Origin: CAZBSE01 sp964610385
Lineage (GTDB): Bacteria > Actinomycetota > Humimicrobiia > Humimicrobiales > Humimicrobiaceae
Assembly: GCA_964610385.1 (NCBI GenBank)
Contig: CAZSXW010000002.1
Coordinates: forward strand, 124,001 to 188,000
DNA: 64,000 nt
Direction: 5' to 3'
The position numbers and the translations under genes were made by a program. The stretch's first letter is position 1; each line of letters starts with the position of its first letter. Below, one piece after another: positions 9,542-17,791 of this stretch. The notes beneath the pieces are model-generated. The model searched no databases. It saw only the letters and a list, made by a program, of their open reading frames with translations, and was not told the DNA's origin.

Positions 9542-10636
9542 ATGAATAAATTGAAATTCGCAGTCATAGGAGCCGGTCATGGAGGTAAAGCACTGGCATC
9601 GCATCTGGCCATAAAAGGATTTACGGTTAATCTATACAACAGGACACTATCTAAAATACAGCCGATTAAAAAGCTTCGCGGAATCGAACTGGAAGGAGAA
9701 GTGAAGGGTTTTGGAAAATTAAATATTGTGTCCAATAATATAGAAAAAGTGATAAAGGGCGTAGATATAATAATGGTAGTGGTTACGGCAAACGGCCATG
9801 TTTCGATTGCAGAAAGATGTGCACCTTTTTTAAATGAAAAACAGATCGTGGTATTAAATCCTGGAAGAACCTGCGGGGCGCTTGAATTTTTAAATGTCTT
9901 ACGTCAAAAAGACAACAATAAGGATATCACCATAGCTGAGGCTCAGACTTTTATTTACGCCAGCAGGGGTATGGGTCCGGCTGCCGCAAAAATATTCAGG
10001 ATAAAAAGAGCTATACCGATCGCTGCCATACCTGCCAGAAAGACCGGATTTGTAGTAAAGAAACTAAACGAGGCTTTACCAGAATTTATTCCGGGAGCCA
10101 GTGTCATAGAGACCAGCTTTAATAATATAGGTGCAGTATTTCATCCTGCTATCACAATACTGAATCTCAGCAGGATCGAATCTACACTTGGGAACTTTCA
10201 ATTTTACATAGAAGGTGTGACTCAATCAGTGGCAAAAATAATGGAGATCGTGGACCGGGAAAGGGTAATGGTCGCTAAGAAATTAAAATGTGCAAATATT
10301 TATTCAGCTATCAAATGGCTGTCGATGGCCTACAATGTCGTTGAGGACAATCTCTTTGATGCCATACACAGCAATCCCGGGTATGTAGGGATAATGGCTC
10401 CAAGGACCACAAACATAAGATACATAACCGAAGATATCCCGATGAGTCTGGTACCTATTTCTGAATTTGGAAAGGCACTTGGTTTAAAGACCAAGGTGAT
10501 AGATTCGCTTATTGAAATCGCAAATTCCATATTCAGAAAGGACTATAGGAAGAGCGGAAGAAATCTTACCAGATTGGGACTGAACGGTCTAAATCTGGAG
10601 CAGATAAGGGGAATAATGATAAAAGGCAAGAAATAG
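9542..10636 (+). CDS. Opine dehydrogenase-family NAD(P)-dependent oxidoreductase
   Basis: A 364-residue two-domain dehydrogenase. The N-terminal Rossmann fold begins KFAVIGAGHGGKALASHLA (about residues 5-23), followed by NRTLSKI at the adenosine-ribose site. The C-terminal domain matches the octopine/nopaline dehydrogenase family (PF02317), with NIGAVFHPAITILN (about 196-209) carrying the conserved His and Asn of the active site. Such enzymes reductively couple an amino acid to a keto acid, or run in reverse; the substrates cannot be read from sequence. It starts at ATG 9542 after GAAGGGAG and ends six bases before the B12-binding gene, so the two are almost certainly co-transcribed. 2-dehydropantoate reductase-like or other 6-phosphogluconate-dehydrogenase-fold functions are alternatives. 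Confidence 0.75.
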   Translation: MNKLKFAVIGAGHGGKALASHLAIKGFTVNLYNRTLSKIQPIKKLRGIELEGEVKGFGKLNIVSNNIEKVIKGVDIIMVVVTANGHVSIAERCAPFLNEKQIVVLNPGRTCGALEFLNVLRQKDNNKDITIAEAQTFIYASRGMGPAAAKIFRIKRAIPIAAIPARKTGFVVKKLNEALPEFIPGASVIETSFNNIGAVFHPAITILNLSRIESTLGNFQFYIEGVTQSVAKIMEIVDRERVMVAKKLKCANIYSAIKWLSMAYNVVEDNLFDAIHSNPGYVGIMAPRTTNIRYITEDIPMSLVPISEFGKALGLKTKVIDSLIEIANSIFRKDYRKSGRNLTRLGLNGLNLEQIRGIMIKGKK

Positions 10637-10642
10637 GGTCTT

Positions 10643-12271
10643 ATGAAAAAAATAGTAGGTGCCTGTATAGGAAGCTGTATTCATGTTGCCGGAATACTGA
10701 ATTTTTTAAGTTTAGCCCGGAGTCACGGATATGATACGGAATTTTTAGGTTCTGCCCTTGGTATTGATAAATTAAAGGAAGAGTTGAAAAAATCTGATCC
10801 GGATATAGTGGCTGTAAGCTACCGCCTTTCTCCTGAAAGTGCTCTACCACTGTTTAAAGAGCTAAAGGAAAAAATAGTAAAAAAAATAACCGGGGATAAG
10901 ATTGAATTTATACTGGGATGCACCAAACCGGTGGCAGAAGTGGCAAAAAAAATTGGAATCTTTAAAATAATTTTTACTGGAGAAGAAAACCAGCAAAAAA
11001 TAGAGAGTTATCTGGATAAAAGGAAAGTGAAGATTAAGAGGAAAGTGCCTCCGCAGGATCTTTTAGAAAGGATCAAGTACCGCGAACCTTTTCCCATAAT
11101 AAGACACCACTTTGGAAGGCCGGCTTTGAAAGAGACTCTAGAGGGGATAAAAGAGATCTCTCTGAGTGAAGTTCTTGATGTAATATCTATTGGTCCGGAC
11201 CAAAATACCCAGGAATACTTTTTTCATCCAGAAAAAATGGATACCAGTCAGGATGGTGCAGGAGGAGTCCCTCTCAGAAGTGAAAGGGATTTTAAGAACC
11301 TTTATCTGGCGACAAGGAGGGGAAATTATCCTCTTCTAAGATGCTACAGCGGTACTAATGATATCAAAAAGATGGCAGAAATACTTCTAAGAACTATTAA
11401 AAATGCCTGGTGTGCAGTTCCTCTATGCTGGTATAACGAACTTGATAATAGAAGCAATAGAGAATTGAAGCAGGCAATTACTGAAAATCAGCAGGTGATG
11501 AAGTGGCATGCTGAGAGAGATATACCGGTGGAAGTAAATGAATCACATCACTGGAGTCTAAGATATTCACCAGATTCAGTAGCAGTAGCAGCTGCCTATC
11601 TAGCCGCTTATAATGCCAAAATGATGGGAGTGAAAGTATATATTTCACAGTATATGTTCAATACACCGGCAGAAACATCATTTACCATGGATCTGGCTAA
11701 GATGATGGCCAAAGTTGAGCTGATTGAGGCTCTTCACGATGACAGTTTTAAAACACTCAGGCAGACCAGAACAGGCCTTTACAGCTACCCGACTGATTTT
11801 GACAGGGGCAAGGGACAGCTTGCTTCTTCTACTTTGCTTCAGATGCAGCTGAATCCGCATATCATGCATGTAGTAGCATACTGCGAAGCTGATCATGCTG
11901 CCAGGCCAGAAGATATAATAAAAAGTGTCAAAATTACCGGTAAGGTAATAGAAAACTGTTTGTACGGCTGTCCGGATATGAAATTGGACCGGAAAGTAAG
12001 AGAAAGAAAAGAAGAATTGGTCAGGGACGCAAAATTGATCATTGAAAAAATAAAGAAACTGGATAAAGATAATAAATACAGTGATCCCCTGATATCTCCG
12101 GAAGTGATCTCAAAAGCGATAAAAAAAGGTATACTTGATGCACCTCATCTGTGCGGAGTAAAGGCGGCAAAAGGCACTATAAGGACAATGTTCTTCGAAG
12201 GTAAAAATTTAGCTATTGATGAAAATTACAGAGCCATAAGTGAGAAAGAAAGGCTTGGTAGGATAAAATAG
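10643..12271 (+). CDS. Cobalamin-binding protein with mutase-like C-terminal domain, function unknown
   Basis: A 542-residue protein. Residues 1-130 look like a B12-binding Rossmann domain. CIHVAG near residues 13-18 fits the DxHxxG lower-ligand motif, with Cys in place of Asp. EFLGSALG stands where the SxL motif lies, and EFILGCTKPV resembles the last nucleotide-loop strand. Residues about 150-440 look like an alpha/beta barrel (GPDQNTQEYFF, GAGGVPLRS, LRCYSGTNDIKKM, ESHHWSLRYSPDS, AYCEADHAARPEDI), faintly recalling glutamate mutase E or B12 aminomutase barrels, but I cannot assign it. The C-terminal 100 residues are helical and charged. The gene is six bases downstream of the opine-dehydrogenase-like gene, which suggests a shared amino-acid rearrangement or catabolic pathway. 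Confidence 0.6.
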   Translation: MKKIVGACIGSCIHVAGILNFLSLARSHGYDTEFLGSALGIDKLKEELKKSDPDIVAVSYRLSPESALPLFKELKEKIVKKITGDKIEFILGCTKPVAEVAKKIGIFKIIFTGEENQQKIESYLDKRKVKIKRKVPPQDLLERIKYREPFPIIRHHFGRPALKETLEGIKEISLSEVLDVISIGPDQNTQEYFFHPEKMDTSQDGAGGVPLRSERDFKNLYLATRRGNYPLLRCYSGTNDIKKMAEILLRTIKNAWCAVPLCWYNELDNRSNRELKQAITENQQVMKWHAERDIPVEVNESHHWSLRYSPDSVAVAAAYLAAYNAKMMGVKVYISQYMFNTPAETSFTMDLAKMMAKVELIEALHDDSFKTLRQTRTGLYSYPTDFDRGKGQLASSTLLQMQLNPHIMHVVAYCEADHAARPEDIIKSVKITGKVIENCLYGCPDMKLDRKVRERKEELVRDAKLIIEKIKKLDKDNKYSDPLISPEVISKAIKKGILDAPHLCGVKAAKGTIRTMFFEGKNLAIDENYRAISEKERLGRIK

Positions 12272-12308
12272 ATTATAAAAATAATACTTTTTTTTAAACA
12301 TAGTAGTG

Positions 12309-12317
12309 TGGTAAAAT
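12309..12317 (+). promoter_or_regulatory. Extended -10 promoter of the his operon
   Basis: TGG followed by TAAAAT (12312-12317) forms an extended -10 element about 33 bases before the hisZ ATG, in the only sizeable gap before the operon. No good -35 box is visible at 17 bases, as is common for extended -10 promoters. Confidence 0.45.
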
Positions 12318-12349
12318 ACTTTTTTTATATATACTGACTTAAGGCAAAT

Positions 12350-13612
12350 ATGTTTGGAGACAAGAAAGACAATAAAATAGTGAAATTACCCTATGGACTG
12401 AGGGATATATTTCCATCTGAATCGGAAGAGAGAAACAATATAAAAGGGATAATAAGCGATGAATTTAAGAAATGGGGTTACGGCGAGGTCAAGACTCCGG
12501 TAATTGAATATACAAAAAACATATCTATCGGAGTTGGAAAGGATTGGAAGGACAGGTTGATAAACTTTTTTGATATAGATGGGAGCCTTGTATCACTCAG
12601 GAGTGATATGACCATACCAATAGCAAGACTAGCAGGTATGAGAATAAAGAGAGAGCAGCTGCCGGTAAGGTTCTGTTATTTTGCAGACTCCTTCAGACAG
12701 TCCGAAATCCAGAAGGGTATAAGGAGGGTATATAATCAGGCAGGCCTGGAATTTATCGGGTCATCCAATTCGGTGATGTCGGATACGGAAATACTTATTA
12801 TATTGATAAATATACTCAATGGGATAGATATACAGGAATACAGGATAGGACTGGGGCATGTAGAATTCATTGAAGGTCTATGTGACTGGTTTAAATATGG
12901 TTTAAAGGAAAGAGAATATGTCAGGAAGATGATTTTTACTAAGAACTTTGTAGAGCTGGAGGATTTCCTGAATAAAAAAAGTAAAGACAAAACCGACCTC
13001 TTTATAAAATTGATGCAACCCGAGAGCGATATTAAAAAAATATCAAAGCTGGTTTCAGGGGTAAATGAGCCAAAAGTGATAAAGAGTCTTGGTTATTTAA
13101 AGAAAATATACGGGAATCTAAGCGAGCTTGGTTACCAGGAGTCTCTTATAACGGACTTCAGTATCATAAGGGACTTCAGTTATTATACGGGTCTTTTATT
13201 TGAAGTGTACTGCCCCGGAGTAACAAGTATACTCGGCAGTGGGGGTAGGTACGATGGACTTATAAAAGAGTTCGGATTGGATGTCCCGGCAACCGGTTTT
13301 GCTCTTGATATCGATCTGGCTCATAAAGCGGCAAGGAAAGCAAAAAAAAAGGAAAGTTTTAGAATTTTGTTAAACTGCGCCAGTGATAAAAAAAGTATAG
13401 AACTGGTAAAGATGGCCTGCAGATTAAGATGCAGCGATGTAATTGTGGAATTATGTTTTGAAAAGATATCTAATTTAAAAACTTTTGCTAAAGAAAAGAA
13501 GTTTGATCTGGTGGTAGAGGTTGAGAAGGACTTTGAAAAGGCCAGGGTGACCGATGTTGGTAGGAATATTGAGACTGTTAAAAAAATAAAAGACCTTATA
13601 AAAGAGTTTTAA
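12350..13612 (+). CDS. hisZ: ATP phosphoribosyltransferase regulatory subunit
   Basis: A 420-residue class II aminoacyl-tRNA-synthetase-like protein without the tRNA-binding role. The N-terminus has LPYGLRDIFPSESEER (HisRS/HisZ motif 1 region). Motif 2 is intact as FRQSEIQKGIRRVYNQAGLE (about residues 105-124). GGRYDGLIKEFG near 298 matches the HisZ histidine-sensing region. It is immediately followed, after one base, by a short-form hisG, which requires HisZ for activity and histidine feedback; this context rules out a true HisRS. The C-terminus (about 330-420) keeps an anticodon-binding-like fold, which is variable in HisZ. First gene of the his operon. Confidence 0.93.
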   Translation: MFGDKKDNKIVKLPYGLRDIFPSESEERNNIKGIISDEFKKWGYGEVKTPVIEYTKNISIGVGKDWKDRLINFFDIDGSLVSLRSDMTIPIARLAGMRIKREQLPVRFCYFADSFRQSEIQKGIRRVYNQAGLEFIGSSNSVMSDTEILIILINILNGIDIQEYRIGLGHVEFIEGLCDWFKYGLKEREYVRKMIFTKNFVELEDFLNKKSKDKTDLFIKLMQPESDIKKISKLVSGVNEPKVIKSLGYLKKIYGNLSELGYQESLITDFSIIRDFSYYTGLLFEVYCPGVTSILGSGGRYDGLIKEFGLDVPATGFALDIDLAHKAARKAKKKESFRILLNCASDKKSIELVKMACRLRCSDVIVELCFEKISNLKTFAKEKKFDLVVEVEKDFEKARVTDVGRNIETVKKIKDLIKEF

Positions 13613-13613
13613 A

Positions 13614-14261
13614 ATGAAGAAAGAACTTAAAATTGCCGTACCAAAGGGATATTTATTTGAGCCCTGTATAAAAGCACTAAAGGAAGCGGGTTATGATACG
13701 GGACCTCTGGAAGGCAGGGATAGAAAACTTATTATATACTCTGAAAAAGATTCCATACAGTATGTGATCTCCAGGCCTATGGATGTACCGGTTTATGTTG
13801 AGTACGGAGCCTGCGATGTAGGTTTTTCCGGCAAGGATAACCTGGTGGAAAAAGAAAGCAATGTTTACGAGCTTTTGGATTTAAAATGCGGGGAATGCAG
13901 GTTGATTTTAGCTACACTAAAAAACGGTATTGAGAAAGTAAAGGAGTACTATAAACATTTTGGTTCTATAAGAATTGCCACCAGTTACCCCAATATAGCC
14001 AAAAAGTATTTTGATCGTAAGGGGATACAGGCAGAAATAATAAAATTGTATGGTTCTGTGGAACTTGCCCCTGTCCTGGGAATTGCCGATGAGATATTGG
14101 ACCTGACTTCTACTGGTAGGACTCTTAAGGAACATAATCTGGTCGAGATGGAAGAGATATTTGTGTCTACTGCCAGGGTGATTGCGAATATTACCAGTTA
14201 TAGAATAAAATATGATGAAATAAGCGATTTTATAAAAAAATTAAAAAAAGTAATAAAATAA
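13614..14261 (+). CDS. hisG: ATP phosphoribosyltransferase catalytic subunit, short form
   Basis: A 215-residue HisG-short enzyme that condenses ATP and PRPP, the committed step of histidine synthesis. Visible are KIAVPKGYLFEPC at the N-terminus, the DVGFSGKDNL segment (about 65-74) and IATSYPNIAKKYF plus the PRPP-loop region EILDLTSTGRTLKEHNL (about 162-178). It lacks the C-terminal ACT-like regulatory domain of long HisG, consistent with dependence on the adjacent HisZ. One base separates it from hisZ and ten from hisB. hisD, which often follows hisG, is missing here. Confidence 0.95.
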   Translation: MKKELKIAVPKGYLFEPCIKALKEAGYDTGPLEGRDRKLIIYSEKDSIQYVISRPMDVPVYVEYGACDVGFSGKDNLVEKESNVYELLDLKCGECRLILATLKNGIEKVKEYYKHFGSIRIATSYPNIAKKYFDRKGIQAEIIKLYGSVELAPVLGIADEILDLTSTGRTLKEHNLVEMEEIFVSTARVIANITSYRIKYDEISDFIKKLKKVIK

Positions 14262-14271
14262 ATAAGGGAAA

Positions 14272-14856
14272 ATGGAAAGAAAAGCAAAAATAACAAGGAA
14301 GACCAAAGAAACTGATATAAAAATGGAATTTGATCTGGATGGAAGCGGGAATACTGATATAGAGACTCCCATACCTTTTTTTAATCATATTCTTGAAAGC
14401 TTTACCAGGCACGGGAATTTTGACGTGAAACTCAGGGCTTCAGGTGATACTGATGTAGATTGCCACCATCTGGTAGAAGATGTCGGTATATGCATCGGAA
14501 AAGCTATTTTTGAATGTTTGAAAGATAAGAAAGGAATCAAAAGATTCGGATATATATTGCTGCCCATGGACGACGCTGAAGTAGCAGTGTCTATTGATAT
14601 AGGCGGAAGGGCTTATTTAAGGTATAATGTTGAAATAGAATATGAAAAACTTGAAGGGATAGAGACTGCGGTAATAGAAGATTTTTTTAGAGCGCTGGTA
14701 AGTAATAGTTTTATAAATCTTCACATAAATAAGAACACCGGGATCAATTCTCATCATATAATAGAAGCTATTTTTAAGGCTTTTGGTATTGTCCTTCACG
14801 ATGCCAGCAGAATTTCGGGAATCAGTGCCATACCTTCTACAAAAGGTTTAATATAA
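14272..14856 (+). CDS. hisB: Imidazoleglycerol-phosphate dehydratase
   Basis: A 194-residue monofunctional HisB converting imidazole glycerol phosphate to imidazole acetol phosphate. The di-manganese ligands are visible as duplicated His motifs: FFNHILESFTRHG (about 37-49), DCHHLVEDVGI (about 63-73), NTGINSHHIIEA (about 158-169). There is no N-terminal histidinol-phosphatase domain, so the phosphatase step must be supplied elsewhere. The ATG follows an AAGGGAAA ribosome-binding site. The 80-base gap to hisH is the longest break in the operon. Confidence 0.95.
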   Translation: MERKAKITRKTKETDIKMEFDLDGSGNTDIETPIPFFNHILESFTRHGNFDVKLRASGDTDVDCHHLVEDVGICIGKAIFECLKDKKGIKRFGYILLPMDDAEVAVSIDIGGRAYLRYNVEIEYEKLEGIETAVIEDFFRALVSNSFINLHINKNTGINSHHIIEAIFKAFGIVLHDASRISGISAIPSTKGLI

Positions 14857-14936
14857 GCTTTAAGGTAGTTTTTTAACTGAATAGAATTAACAATAAATCA
14901 AAAGTAAAATTACAATCTTAGATATATTTAAAGCAC

Positions 14937-15569
14937 ATGAAACGGGATATGTTTATTGCGATCATAGATTATAATATGGGGAATATAAGCAGTGTCAGTA
15001 GTGCCCTTAAAAGAATAGGTGCAGATGTAAGAGTGACAAACAGTGTAAGGGTCATAAATGATGCCGAAGCATTGGTGCTTCCCGGAGTAGGAGGTTATAG
15101 AGATGCTTATAGAAATCTGGAAAAGCTGAAATTGATCGGGGTTTTAAAAAAGAATATATCAAAAAAGATCTTTTTAGGGATATGTCTTGGAATGCAGCTT
15201 CTTTTTGAATACAGTATGGAAAATGGTAAGAATGAGGGATTCGGCATATTTAAGGGGTCGGTAGAAAAGATACCACCTGTCGTAAAAGTCCCGCATATGG
15301 GCTGGAATCAATTGAAGATACTAAATAAAAAGAGCAGAATATTAAGAGGGATCAGTGAAGGCGAGAATTTTTATTTTGTTCATTCCTACTATGTTAAACC
15401 GGAAAATAAAGATATTATAAATAGTGTAACTGACTATGGTATTGATATTACAGCAGGTATAGAGAATGATAATATTTATGGTATTCAATTCCACCCTGAA
15501 AAAAGCAGCAGCTGGGGATTAAAACTGCTTGAAAATTTTTGGAATATAATAATAAAAAGAAGATTATGA
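14937..15569 (+). CDS. hisH: Imidazole glycerol phosphate synthase, glutaminase subunit
   Basis: A 210-residue class I glutamine amidotransferase supplying ammonia to HisF. FIAIIDYNMGNISSV opens the protein. The nucleophile elbow is GICLGMQLLFE (Cys about residue 83), and the catalytic His/Glu are in GIQFHPEKSSSWG (about 182-194). The start may be ATG 14937 or ATG 14949; the second gives the more usual short N-terminus. Its TGA stop overlaps the hisA ATG by four bases (ATGA), indicating translational coupling. Confidence 0.94.
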   Translation: MKRDMFIAIIDYNMGNISSVSSALKRIGADVRVTNSVRVINDAEALVLPGVGGYRDAYRNLEKLKLIGVLKKNISKKIFLGICLGMQLLFEYSMENGKNEGFGIFKGSVEKIPPVVKVPHMGWNQLKILNKKSRILRGISEGENFYFVHSYYVKPENKDIINSVTDYGIDITAGIENDNIYGIQFHPEKSSSWGLKLLENFWNIIIKRRL

Positions 15570-16294
15570 TTATAATACCGGCAATAGATCTGATCAGGGG
15601 ACACTGTGTAAGATTGACCCGGGGAAAATTCAATACTGAAAAAAGGTATTTTGATGATCCGGTAGAAGTTGCCAGGAAATGGAAGGGAGCAGGAGCGGAA
15701 TGGCTGCATATCATTGACCTGGAAGGTGCAAGGACAGGTAAGGTAAAGAACCTGGGAACTGCACAAGAAATAAAGAGGAAAGTGGATGTGAGGATGCAGT
15801 ATGGTGGAGGAATAAGAAATCGTGAAACCATAGAAAAGATCCTAAAAACTGGTATTGAAAGGATTATTCTTGGTACCAGAGCCATAGAGGACATGAATTT
15901 TCTGGAAGATAGCATTTTAAAATACAGAGGAAGGATTATTCTTAGTCTGGATTATACTGCAGATGGGCTGATAAATAAAAATGGGTGGCAGAAGAAATCA
16001 TCATTTAATATATTTGAATTTATTACCAAAGTAGAAAAATCCGGCCTGAGAGAAATAATAATCACTGATATATCAAGAGACGGAACGCTTAGAGGTGTCA
16101 ATCTGGGCTTTCTTAAAAGGATTTTGATAAGTTCCAATATGGGTTTTATAATAGCTGGAGGTATAAACAGTCTTGATGATATAAAGCGCTTGAAGGAGAT
16201 AGAGAATATGGGGATCAAGGGTGTAATAATCGGTAAGGCTTTATATGATGAAAGGATGAGAATAGATTTAAAAAAAGCTATAGAAATAGGTTAG
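15566..16294 (+). CDS. hisA: Phosphoribosylformimino-5-aminoimidazole carboxamide ribotide isomerase
   Basis: A 242-residue TIM-barrel isomerase. The canonical start MIIIPAIDLIRGHCVRL begins at ATG 15566 inside the hisH stop, so I reject the upstream in-frame ATG at 15539. The catalytic Asp is in PAIDL (residue 8) and the second in LSLDYT (about residue 129). MQYGGGIRN and IIAGGINSLDD form the two phosphate-binding GG motifs. The partner HisF follows after five bases. Confidence 0.94.
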   Translation: MIIIPAIDLIRGHCVRLTRGKFNTEKRYFDDPVEVARKWKGAGAEWLHIIDLEGARTGKVKNLGTAQEIKRKVDVRMQYGGGIRNRETIEKILKTGIERIILGTRAIEDMNFLEDSILKYRGRIILSLDYTADGLINKNGWQKKSSFNIFEFITKVEKSGLREIIITDISRDGTLRGVNLGFLKRILISSNMGFIIAGGINSLDDIKRLKEIENMGIKGVIIGKALYDERMRIDLKKAIEIG

Positions 16295-16299
16295 GGATA

Positions 16300-17058
16300 A
16301 TGATAACCAAAAGAATAATTCCGTGTCTCGATGTGGATAAGGGAAGAGTGGTAAAGGGGGTAAGTTTTGTAAACCTTAAGGATGCGGGTAATCCTGTAGA
16401 GATGGCAGCTTTTTATGACAGCGAAGGGGCTGATGAAATAGTGTTTTTAGATATAACAGCTTCACATGAAAAAAGAAAAACGGTGGTTGATCTTGCCGGA
16501 AAAACTGCCGAAGAGGTATTTATACCGTTTATCATAGGAGGAGGCATAGGAAGCATAGAAGAGATAAGGGAAATATTAAAAAAGGGTGCAGATAAGATTT
16601 CAATAAATACGGCAGCAGTAGAGGACCCTGCCTTTATAAGCGGGGCTTCAAAGATTTTCGGAAGCCAGTGTATAGTTATAGCCATTGATGCAAAATTTAA
16701 AAGCAGGGATTTATGGGAGGTATATACCAACGGTGGGAGGACCCCTACAGGTATAGATGCGGTAAAATGGGCAAAAAAGGCTGAAGGAATGGGGGCAGGA
16801 GAAATACTGCTCACCAGCATGGATAAGGATGGCACCAAGGATGGTTATGATCTTGAGCTGACCCGGTCCATAACATCTGCAGTAAACATACCAGTTATTG
16901 CTTCAGGCGGGGCAGGAAAACTTGAGCATCTCAGGGATGTAATTAAATATGCCGGTGCCGATGCCGTACTGGCGGCGTCTATTTTTCATTATGGACAGTA
17001 CACAATAAGGGAAGCCAAGGAATACCTCAGATCCGAAGGAATAAATGTAAGGTTATGA
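16300..17058 (+). CDS. hisF: Imidazole glycerol phosphate synthase, cyclase subunit
   Basis: A 252-residue half-barrel-repeat TIM barrel that closes the imidazole ring and releases AICAR. RIIPCLDVDKGRVVKGV holds the catalytic Asp11, and CIVIAIDAKF (about 125-134) holds the second Asp. Phosphate-binding motifs are FIIGGGIGSIEE and VIASGGAGKLEH. Ammonia comes through HisH, encoded two genes upstream. ATG 16300 follows TTAGGGATA. Confidence 0.96.
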   Translation: MITKRIIPCLDVDKGRVVKGVSFVNLKDAGNPVEMAAFYDSEGADEIVFLDITASHEKRKTVVDLAGKTAEEVFIPFIIGGGIGSIEEIREILKKGADKISINTAAVEDPAFISGASKIFGSQCIVIAIDAKFKSRDLWEVYTNGGRTPTGIDAVKWAKKAEGMGAGEILLTSMDKDGTKDGYDLELTRSITSAVNIPVIASGGAGKLEHLRDVIKYAGADAVLAASIFHYGQYTIREAKEYLRSEGINVRL

Positions 17059-17122
17059 GTTTATTACTAAAGGTGTAATAATCCTAATTAGAAAAGTCTA
17101 AGAAAAAGGTATAGTAAGAATT

Positions 17123-17779
17123 ATGAAAAAGAGCAATAAAAATAACGTTGAAAAGAGCAAGAACCCAGGACTGATAACTGCTGTGGTGCAGGATTACAGG
17201 AACGGTGAGGTGCTGATGGTTGCCTGCATGAGCAGAGAATCTTTAAAAAAAAGTATGGAAACCGGTTTGACCTGGTTTTGGAGCAGGAGCAGAAAAAAGC
17301 TCTGGCAGAAGGGTGAGACATCAGGGAATATACAGAAAATAAAGGATATAAAATATGACTGTGATGGAGACGCTCTGCTGATAAGTGTTGAGCAGGTGGG
17401 AAATGCCTGTCACACCGGGAATAGAAGCTGCTTTTACAGGACTCTTAAAAATCTTGATAAAGACATTGATTTTAAGGAGACATCTGGAAGTGGTTTAAAA
17501 AAGAATATACTGGATGAGCTTTATGGAGTAATTAAGAGCAGGATAAGCGATAAGACTCCTGGCTCATATACTTACTCTCTGCATAAAAAAGGGCTGGATG
17601 AAATAATAAAAAAATTAGGCGAAGAGAGCATGGAAGTTGTCCTGGCATCAAAACATCAGGATAAAAAAAGTACGGTACATGAGATAGCTGATCTTTTATA
17701 TCATCTGTTGGTTTTGATGGCAGAGAAAAATATTACTTTAAAAGAAGTCTTTGATGAATTAGAACGTAGAAGAAAATAA
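17123..17779 (+). CDS. hisIE: Bifunctional phosphoribosyl-AMP cyclohydrolase / phosphoribosyl-ATP pyrophosphatase
   Basis: A 218-residue fusion. The N-terminal HisI domain (about 1-115) has SRSRKKLWQKGETSGN, the metal-site DCDGDALL and the Cys cluster ACHTGNRSCFY. The C-terminal HisE domain (about 125-218) has KKLGEESMEVVLASK and EIADLLYHLLVLM, the NTP-pyrophosphatase helices. It catalyses steps two and three of histidine synthesis and is the last his gene visible. The gap of 64 bases from hisF contains no clear terminator. Confidence 0.95.
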   Translation: MKKSNKNNVEKSKNPGLITAVVQDYRNGEVLMVACMSRESLKKSMETGLTWFWSRSRKKLWQKGETSGNIQKIKDIKYDCDGDALLISVEQVGNACHTGNRSCFYRTLKNLDKDIDFKETSGSGLKKNILDELYGVIKSRISDKTPGSYTYSLHKKGLDEIIKKLGEESMEVVLASKHQDKKSTVHEIADLLYHLLVLMAEKNITLKEVFDELERRRK

Positions 17780-17791
17780 AGAGTGATTATA

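Noticed and set aside
12350..13612. hisS (histidyl-tRNA synthetase) instead of hisZ
   Set aside because: It directly precedes a short-form hisG that needs HisZ, and it starts a his biosynthesis operon.
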